A DNA stretch of 64,000 bases, taken from positions 1 through 64,000 of the forward strand of contig JAHCMK010000010.1 of the NCBI GenBank assembly GCA_019192445.1, in the 5' to 3' direction. Of this stretch, positions 58,681 to 64,000 are shown in pieces. The stretch is from Oceanococcus sp. HetDA_MAG_MS8. GTDB lineage: Bacteria > Pseudomonadota > Gammaproteobacteria > Nevskiales > Oceanococcaceae. Position 1 is the first letter of the stretch, and every line of letters begins with the position of its first letter. Under the pieces are notes generated by a model. It saw only the letters and a list, made by a program, of their open reading frames with translations. It ran no database searches and was not told the DNA's origin. Made by a program: the position numbers and the translations under genes.

Positions 58681-58801
58681 GGGTTACTCCACGGTGTCCG
58701 AGGCTTCAGGGGCGAAGCAAAGGGGGGTACTTAAAGGAAGGATCATCATTGGCGCGCCAAGGTGCATAAGCACTGGGGGGATTGGCCGGCCGCTACAGTC
58801 A

Positions 58802-59995
58802 TCAAAAAAGTTCTACGCCGCCGGTATTCAGGGTTTCCTGCTGGGCTGGCTTGTGCGGCGGCGCCTTCCAGGCATCCTGCCGCTCACGAAAACGGGCATC
58901 GGCAGTGTTCACCGCCTCGGCAGCGTTTGGTGGACGTGGGCGCATCAATGCCGTGGCTAAGGCCCCTTGCAGCTCCACCATTTCTGAGTGGATATCTTCG
59001 ATGCGCTGCACATGACCTTCAGTGGCGCCTACAACCTGCGTGCTGATATCCCCAAACTGCAAGCTACGCACAGCCTCCTGGGTAGCCTGGCTAATTCTTT
59101 GTCCGCATGCGGACACGTTTTCGATACTTTGCTCTAGTGCACGCTGTAACTGTTCAGCCTGCCCTACTAAACCAGAAGCCTTGCTCTCGGCATCGTGGCA
59201 AGCATCCTGTCCACGAGTAGCCATCTCTTTGACGGTGCTACGCACCGTAGACATGGCCTCGCGCGATTCATGAATACGCTTACGAATCTGGTTATTAAAA
59301 GAGCCGGAGCGCTCGGATAGCGTCCGAACCTCTTCCGCAACGACCGCAAATCCGCGCCCAGCCTCACCAGCGCGGGCTGCCTCAATTGCGGCATTCAATG
59401 CCAGCAGGTTGGTTTGATCCGCGATGGACTCCACATCTTCAAGCAGGGCAAAAATCGCGTCCAAATGCTCAGCCATGGAATCGATATGCCCTACCGTGAG
59501 GGTGGAGTTCTGACTTTCCTCCGCAAGCACGCCCACCAAAGTTTTCATCATATCGCTGGCGCTATGCGCAAAAGCGGCAACGTCTACCGATTGCTGCGCA
59601 CCACCTCCGCCAACAATGGAGCGTACGGCTTGCTCCTGGTCTGCGGACTGTTTTTGGATATCGTCGAAGCTGGCAGTGAGTGTATCAACGGCATCTGCAA
59701 CCAAGGTGCGCAGGCGGCTTAGATCTGCACGTAGCCCACCCAGCTCACCAGAGGCCTGCTCACGCCACTGCGCTACTAACTTTTCGCAACGGGCTCGCTC
59801 GGATACATCTCTATCAGGAGTATCTAAGATCAGCGAGCCTTGCTGAAGACGAAAGAACAACCAGGCCCAGCTCGCGCCCACTGCCACCATTGCCCCCCAG
59901 CTTAGAGCTCCAGTCTGACCAGCCAGGCACACCCCAAACAAGGCGAGCGTACTGACAACAGCTGGCAAAAGCGCTTTAGTCGCGTTCACATTCAT
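58802..59995 (-). CDS. Membrane methyl-accepting chemotaxis protein
   Basis: About 397 residues from the ATG at 59995, with AAGGAAAAG upstream; an in-frame start 16 codons earlier is weaker. Two closely spaced N-terminal hydrophobic helices (about 8-50) with almost no periplasmic loop, then a helical stretch and the signalling domain: [38 protein letters not shown]. No HAMP or PAS is visible, so it may sense membrane state or work with a partner. The tail ends GGVELF, which is not the W-x-x-F methylation tether. It lies between cheB and the poly-HAMP receptor. Confidence 0.85.
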   Translation of the reverse strand: MNVNATKALLPAVVSTLALFGVCLAGQTGALSWGAMVAVGASWAWLFFRLQQGSLILDTPDRDVSERARCEKLVAQWREQASGELGGLRADLSRLRTLVADAVDTLTASFDDIQKQSADQEQAVRSIVGGGGAQQSVDVAAFAHSASDMMKTLVGVLAEESQNSTLTVGHIDSMAEHLDAIFALLEDVESIADQTNLLALNAAIEAARAGEAGRGFAVVAEEVRTLSERSGSFNNQIRKRIHESREAMSTVRSTVKEMATRGQDACHDAESKASGLVGQAEQLQRALEQSIENVSACGQRISQATQEAVRSLQFGDISTQVVGATEGHVQRIEDIHSEMVELQGALATALMRPRPPNAAEAVNTADARFRERQDAWKAPPHKPAQQETLNTGGVELF

Positions 59996-60068
59996 CAGCT
60001 TTTCCTTTTCGGGAAACGAACCGAGGTACTGGCATGTGCCCAAACCTCAGAGTTGTTATGAGATGTTT

Positions 60069-61115
60069 TCATCGGTTCTTACCCACCCAATCAACGATGG
60101 CTTGTGGAACGTCGTGCAGATTCAAGATGCGTTCCGCGGCGTCTAGTTTTGCCGCCGCACCCGGCATTCCCCAGACCACGCTGGATGCCTCGTCCTGAAT
60201 CATGGTGTGGGCACCGGCCTGCTTCATCCGAAGCATGCCTCTCGCTCCATCCTCGCCCATGCCCGTCAGCAAGACGCCGCAAGCGTTTTTGCCGCAAGCG
60301 GTGACCACAGAATCAAACATCACGTCTACCGAAGGGCGATGACGGTTTACTGGCGGGGCCCCGGAGAGCCGACATAACCAGCGGGCCCCACTCTTCACAA
60401 TTTCTAGGTGTTGGTCTCCCGGCGCGATATACACGTGGCCCGGCAGGATCTGCTGGTTGTCTTCGGCTTGCACTACAGACATAGCACTGGCTCGGTCCAC
60501 GCGCTCGGCAAAGGGCCTGGAGAAACTAGCGGGAATATGCTGGGTCACCACCACTGCGGGGGCATCGGCCGGAAGTGCAGAAATGACTTCACGTAGGGCT
60601 TCCGTCCCGCCAGTTGAGGCCCCCATCGCCACCAATTTATAGGTGGTGCTGTAACCCAGCTGCGGTGCAGCTTGCTTGGAGGCCCCTTTTGCGATGCCCG
60701 GTTTGAGGGGTTGCAGCCTGGCTTTTGCAGCCACCCGAATTTTGGCTTCCAGCTCAGCGGCATGTTCACGCAGGCCTTCGGCCAAACCCAAGGCCGGCTT
60801 CGACACAAAATCGACAGCGCCCAGCTCCAATGCGCGTAGGGTTACATCTGCGCCCTTGACCGTGAGCGATGACACCATCACCACAGGCGTTGGGCGCAGG
60901 CGCATCAGATTTTCAAGAAAGACTAGACCGTCCATCCGCGGCATCTCGACGTCTAAAGTGACGACGTCCGGAGAATGCTGCTTGATCATGTCTCGCGCCA
61001 CATAGGGGTCCTGGGCGGTGCCTACGACCTCGAAATCATCAACGCTGTTCAGAATGTCCTTCAGAACATGTCTGGCCAGAGCCGAGTCATCCACTACCAG
61101 AATCCGTACAGGCAT
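60069..61115 (-). CDS. cheB: Chemotaxis methylesterase/glutamine deamidase CheB
   Basis: The 348-residue protein has a receiver domain ([19 protein letters not shown], phospho-Asp55 in [13 protein letters not shown]) and a C-terminal methylesterase with the triad Ser167 (GASTGG), His193 (TQHIPASFS) and Asp289 ([10 protein letters not shown]). It removes methyl groups from chemoreceptors for adaptation. It lies between two receptor genes; cheA, cheW, cheR and cheD are not in view and may lie beyond the right edge. Confidence 0.95.
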   Translation of the reverse strand: MPVRILVVDDSALARHVLKDILNSVDDFEVVGTAQDPYVARDMIKQHSPDVVTLDVEMPRMDGLVFLENLMRLRPTPVVMVSSLTVKGADVTLRALELGAVDFVSKPALGLAEGLREHAAELEAKIRVAAKARLQPLKPGIAKGASKQAAPQLGYSTTYKLVAMGASTGGTEALREVISALPADAPAVVVTQHIPASFSRPFAERVDRASAMSVVQAEDNQQILPGHVYIAPGDQHLEIVKSGARWLCRLSGAPPVNRHRPSVDVMFDSVVTACGKNACGVLLTGMGEDGARGMLRMKQAGAHTMIQDEASSVVWGMPGAAAKLDAAERILNLHDVPQAIVDWVGKNR

Positions 61116-61242
61116 TAGGTCACCTCATTCCAAACAATCGCGTTTGCAGACGCTGTTTCGGTGCAGCTTTGGTGCCACGGTGTCAAGCAATCGGCATCGC
61201 CAATTCCCGCACCCGGACATGTGTCATTACCCCAGCCGCGGG

Positions 61243-64000
61243 CTATTGCATGGGTCTGGCTGCGGGAGATGCCCGGTGTTGCTGTGGTGGCTGAACCTTG
61301 TTTGAAACGGAGCTGCTGTGGCTCACTTGGGCACCAGCGGCCGATGCAACCCCAGGCGGGTGCGCAGTGCGAACTCCATGTCCTGCTCCGGGCTGGGGCT
61401 CTAGCCGAAAGTTCTGCACCAGCCCCACCAAACCATGGGCTTCCTGGCGCATGGCTTGGGCGTTATTTGAGGACTCTTCCACCATCGCCGAGTTTTGCTG
61501 AGTCACCTGATCCAGCTCGGAAATGGTCTGATTCACCTGGGCGATTCCCTGACTCTGCTCCTGACTGGCCTGTGCAATCTGGGCAATGATGTCGGTGACC
61601 TGGTTCACACTGCTCACAATGTCGGTCATTGTTTTACCAGCATCGTCGACCAGCTCTGCACCCGTTTTCACTCGAGTGACACTGTCAGAAATCAGTGACG
61701 TGATTTCCTTGGCCGCCTCAGCACTGCGCTGAGCCAAAGACCGCACCTCAGAGGCAACCACAGCGAAGCCGCGACCCTGTTCACCAGCTCGGGCTGCTTC
61801 AACAGCCGCATTCAGAGCCAGGATATTGGTTTGGAAAGCGATCTCATCAATCACTGTGATGATGTCAGCAATTTTTTTACTGGCCTGACTAATCGAAGAC
61901 ATGGTCTCAACCACCTTCTGCACCACGGCCCCACCTTTGCCAGCAACATCCGAAGCACCAATGGCCAACTTGTTGGCGTTCTCCGCACTGCTGGCGTTTT
62001 GGTCCACTGTGCGCGTGAGCTGCTCAATGGAGGATGCCGTTTCTTCGAGATTAGCGGCTTGCTGCTCGGTTCGCCGCGACAGGTCATCGTTGCTTCCCGC
62101 AATTTCGTTGGAGGATTGGCTGATGGTCCCCGCTGCACGCTGAATCTGTTTCACCAGGTCGGTGAGGTTATCGATAGTAGTGTCGGCCTCGCTACGTAGG
62201 CGTGCAAACACGCCGGCGCCCTGAATATTGACGCGCGAGGAGAGATCTCCTTCGGCGAGATTGGCCATGAAACGCTGAATTTCCGAGAAGGCATTTTCAT
62301 TCACGGCTAACAGCTGATTCAGGCCCTCAGCCAGGGCGGCCAGGAAGCCTTCCTTATTGGCTGTATTCAAGCGCTGTGAGTAGTCTCCATCCACAGCGGC
62401 TTGAACGATATTCTTCACCTCGTTCTCAACAGCCAACTCAGCCGTTTGGTCCTGCCATTCCACCACTGTTGCGAGTCGCTCACCAGCATCATCAATCACA
62501 GGACTGGCAATCAACCCAAAGGTGCGACCACCGAGGCGAATGGTGGTGTGATGCGGCTGCTCCAAGTGACGGAGCATGTTCATTTGATGGTCTGGGTTTT
62601 TGTGAAAGGCATCAATGCAGGTGCCAATCAAGCCCTCTACGCGAAAAGAGCTCAGCTCCTTGCCGATATCCGACTCAGCAGTACTAAGCATCTGCCGTAC
62701 GGATGTGTTCAAGTACGTAATGCGACGGTCGTTGTCGGCAATCATCACGTTCGCAGTGACATTATCCAAGGCATTGCGAATACGCAGATTTTCAGCCGCA
62801 ATCTCTCTCTCGCGCGCCTCCCGCGCGGCAATCTCCGCCTGCATTTTAAGCTCGGCGGTGCGATCCCCCCATTCGACAACCGTACCCAAGCGTGTACCCG
62901 TTTCATCAAGGACCGGGCTCGCAATCAGGGCGAAAGTGCGTCCACCCAACTGAATCTCGGTGTGATGGGGCTTCTCCAAAAACTCCAACATGCTGGATTG
63001 GTGTTTGGGGTTCTTGTGGAAGCTGTCTATACAGGTGCCAACCAGCCCATCTACTTTGAACCCCGGAAGGTCTTTGCGAATATCGGACTCAGCCTTGGCC
63101 AGCATGAGTCGCACCGCTTCATTCATGTAGGTGATGCGTCGCTCATTGTCCGCAATCATCACGTTGGCGGTGACGTTGTCTAAGGCACTACGAATGCGCT
63201 GGTTTTTCCCCGCAACCTCTAGCTCGCGCTCGCGCGTTTCACATAAGCCCTCGAGCAAATCGTTGAAACACTTTGCAAGGTCGACGGCCCCGCCTTCTTC
63301 AAGATCAACACTCACACGTTTATCAATATCGCGGCTGGTCGCAATCTCCTGGGCCTGAGCGATGGCATTCTTCATCGCTAATTCCTGCACTACCTGCGCA
63401 GTCACGTCGACTGCATATTTGACCACCTTGATGGGTTTTCCATCGGGATCAAAAATGGGGTTATAGGTCGCCTGAATCCAGATCTGACTCCCATCTTTGC
63501 GAATACGGCAATACCGGCCGGCATGGAATTGTCCACGTCCCAGCATGGCCCAGAACTCTCGATACTCTTTGGATTTAGCTGTGTTTTTGTCGACAAATAA
63601 GCGGTGATGCTGACCGACAATTTCATCCCGCGCATAGCCCACTGCCGCCAGGAAGTTGTCATTGGCGTCAAGAATGTTGCCTACCAAATCAAAGCTAATC
63701 ACGGCTTGGCCGCGGTGAATAGCATCCACTTGGGCTTGATTGTCATGAACCCGCGACAGAGCCGGGGTGTTATCGACGGCGGTCATCAATAACTCATCGG
63801 AAGCCGCGTCGTCGTGTCCGGCTGAAGCCAGGGTGATGGTCCACCACCGCTGCTGTCGGGAGGCGTCAAAGACACGCAGCGCAAATGACTGGGGCTCGCC
63901 AGATTCGCGTAAAGCAGTCACGGATTCTTCGAGTTGGTGGTATTCCGCATCACCAACGTTCAGCAATTGCGCCAGGCTTTTGCCGGCAGCGCGCTTGGCG
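61243..64000 (-). CDS. Multi-PAS soluble chemoreceptor, 5' end outside the window
   Basis: At least 918 residues; the frame stays open to the right edge and upstream codons still read as PAS-like sequence, so the true start is outside. Numbered from 63966: end of one PAS (1-65), an Aer-type PAS with PAC (about 80-190, [13 protein letters not shown]), two tandem PAS copies (258-372 and 396-510, each with FHKNP), two HAMP-like segments (about 515-620), then the signalling domain ([20 protein letters not shown]). No transmembrane helix in the visible part. The C-terminus is Pro/Gln/Ser-rich and lacks a W-x-x-F tether. It probably senses redox or a small ligand through its PAS domains. Confidence 0.9.
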   Translation of the reverse strand, partial: AKRAAGKSLAQLLNVGDAEYHQLEESVTALRESGEPQSFALRVFDASRQQRWWTITLASAGHDDAASDELLMTAVDNTPALSRVHDNQAQVDAIHRGQAVISFDLVGNILDANDNFLAAVGYARDEIVGQHHRLFVDKNTAKSKEYREFWAMLGRGQFHAGRYCRIRKDGSQIWIQATYNPIFDPDGKPIKVVKYAVDVTAQVVQELAMKNAIAQAQEIATSRDIDKRVSVDLEEGGAVDLAKCFNDLLEGLCETRERELEVAGKNQRIRSALDNVTANVMIADNERRITYMNEAVRLMLAKAESDIRKDLPGFKVDGLVGTCIDSFHKNPKHQSSMLEFLEKPHHTEIQLGGRTFALIASPVLDETGTRLGTVVEWGDRTAELKMQAEIAAREAREREIAAENLRIRNALDNVTANVMIADNDRRITYLNTSVRQMLSTAESDIGKELSSFRVEGLIGTCIDAFHKNPDHQMNMLRHLEQPHHTTIRLGGRTFGLIASPVIDDAGERLATVVEWQDQTAELAVENEVKNIVQAAVDGDYSQRLNTANKEGFLAALAEGLNQLLAVNENAFSEIQRFMANLAEGDLSSRVNIQGAGVFARLRSEADTTIDNLTDLVKQIQRAAGTISQSSNEIAGSNDDLSRRTEQQAANLEETASSIEQLTRTVDQNASSAENANKLAIGASDVAGKGGAVVQKVVETMSSISQASKKIADIITVIDEIAFQTNILALNAAVEAARAGEQGRGFAVVASEVRSLAQRSAEAAKEITSLISDSVTRVKTGAELVDDAGKTMTDIVSSVNQVTDIIAQIAQASQEQSQGIAQVNQTISELDQVTQQNSAMVEESSNNAQAMRQEAHGLVGLVQNFRLEPQPGAGHGVRTAHPPGVASAAGAQVSHSSSVSNKVQPPQQHRASPAARPMQ
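62437..63195 (-). repeat. Tandem duplicated PAS coding segment
   Basis: Segments 62851-63195 and 62437-62781 code two PAS copies at a 414-bp (138-residue) spacing. Both begin IR(S/N)[14 protein letters not shown], share the FHKNP patch, and end VVEW(G/Q)D(R/Q)TAEL. DNA similarity is visible but lower than in the HAMP units, so this duplication is older. Confidence 0.85.

Overview
The window reads as a chromosomal segment of a moderately GC-rich gammaproteobacterium. The core block leuC-leuD-leuB-asd-fimV-truA-trpF-trpB-trpA-accD-folC-SPOR-cvpA-purF-metZ has the gene order of Pseudomonas, but with trpBA between trpF and accD as in Xanthomonadales. A Nevskiales/Xanthomonadales-like or related lineage is therefore my best inference; the genus cannot be told from the sequence.

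Layout. 1-1.05 kb: accessory edge with a BrnT/BrnA toxin-antitoxin pair and two degenerate copies of a palindromic repeat. 1.05-8.6 kb: phoB with its own Pho box and no phoR in view, pepN, an alpha/beta hydrolase, three small genes (one PhnN-like with a ruined P-loop), a PII protein and a GGDEF protein. 8.6-20.4 kb: an acyclic-terpene utilisation (atu) cluster, transcribed leftward as serine hydrolase, atuA, acyl-CoA dehydrogenase, atuB, atuC, atuD, atuE, atuF, with a divergent SCP2-like lipid carrier. It should turn citronellyl-CoA into geranyl-CoA, carboxylate it, and hydrate the product. 20.5-28 kb: pyrD, ribA, a membrane-anchored protein with an alpha-2-macroglobulin-like tail, an SDR, a MinD/ParA-like ATPase, dusA, a secreted cyclophilin and lpxH. 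28-46.6 kb: the large leftward core block (leucine, lysine/threonine, tryptophan, fatty-acid, folate, purine and methionine synthesis plus the polar hub protein FimV). 46.6-53.4 kb: an M14-type zinc hydrolase, an MFS transporter, aroC, prmB, then rightward SCO1, psd and a BASS transporter. 53.4-64 kb: a leftward chemotaxis cluster of three chemoreceptors and CheB, cut by the right edge.

The most unusual item is the 1733-residue soluble chemoreceptor at 53479-58680. After an N-terminal PAS domain it carries about 27 HAMP-like modules. Of these, 22 sit in eleven near-identical 91-residue (273-bp) double-HAMP units, and the array ends in a standard methyl-accepting tip and a C-terminal W-x-x-F tail. 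The array has higher-order structure: units 3-4-5 and 6-7-8 match as a duplicated 819-bp block. A neighbouring receptor carries a tandemly duplicated PAS domain of the same family.

Smaller signals include a strong Pho box, perfect palindromes at two promoter regions, a hairpin that buries the ribosome binding site of atuD, and an SDR (atuB) lacking the usual Tyr-x-x-x-Lys.
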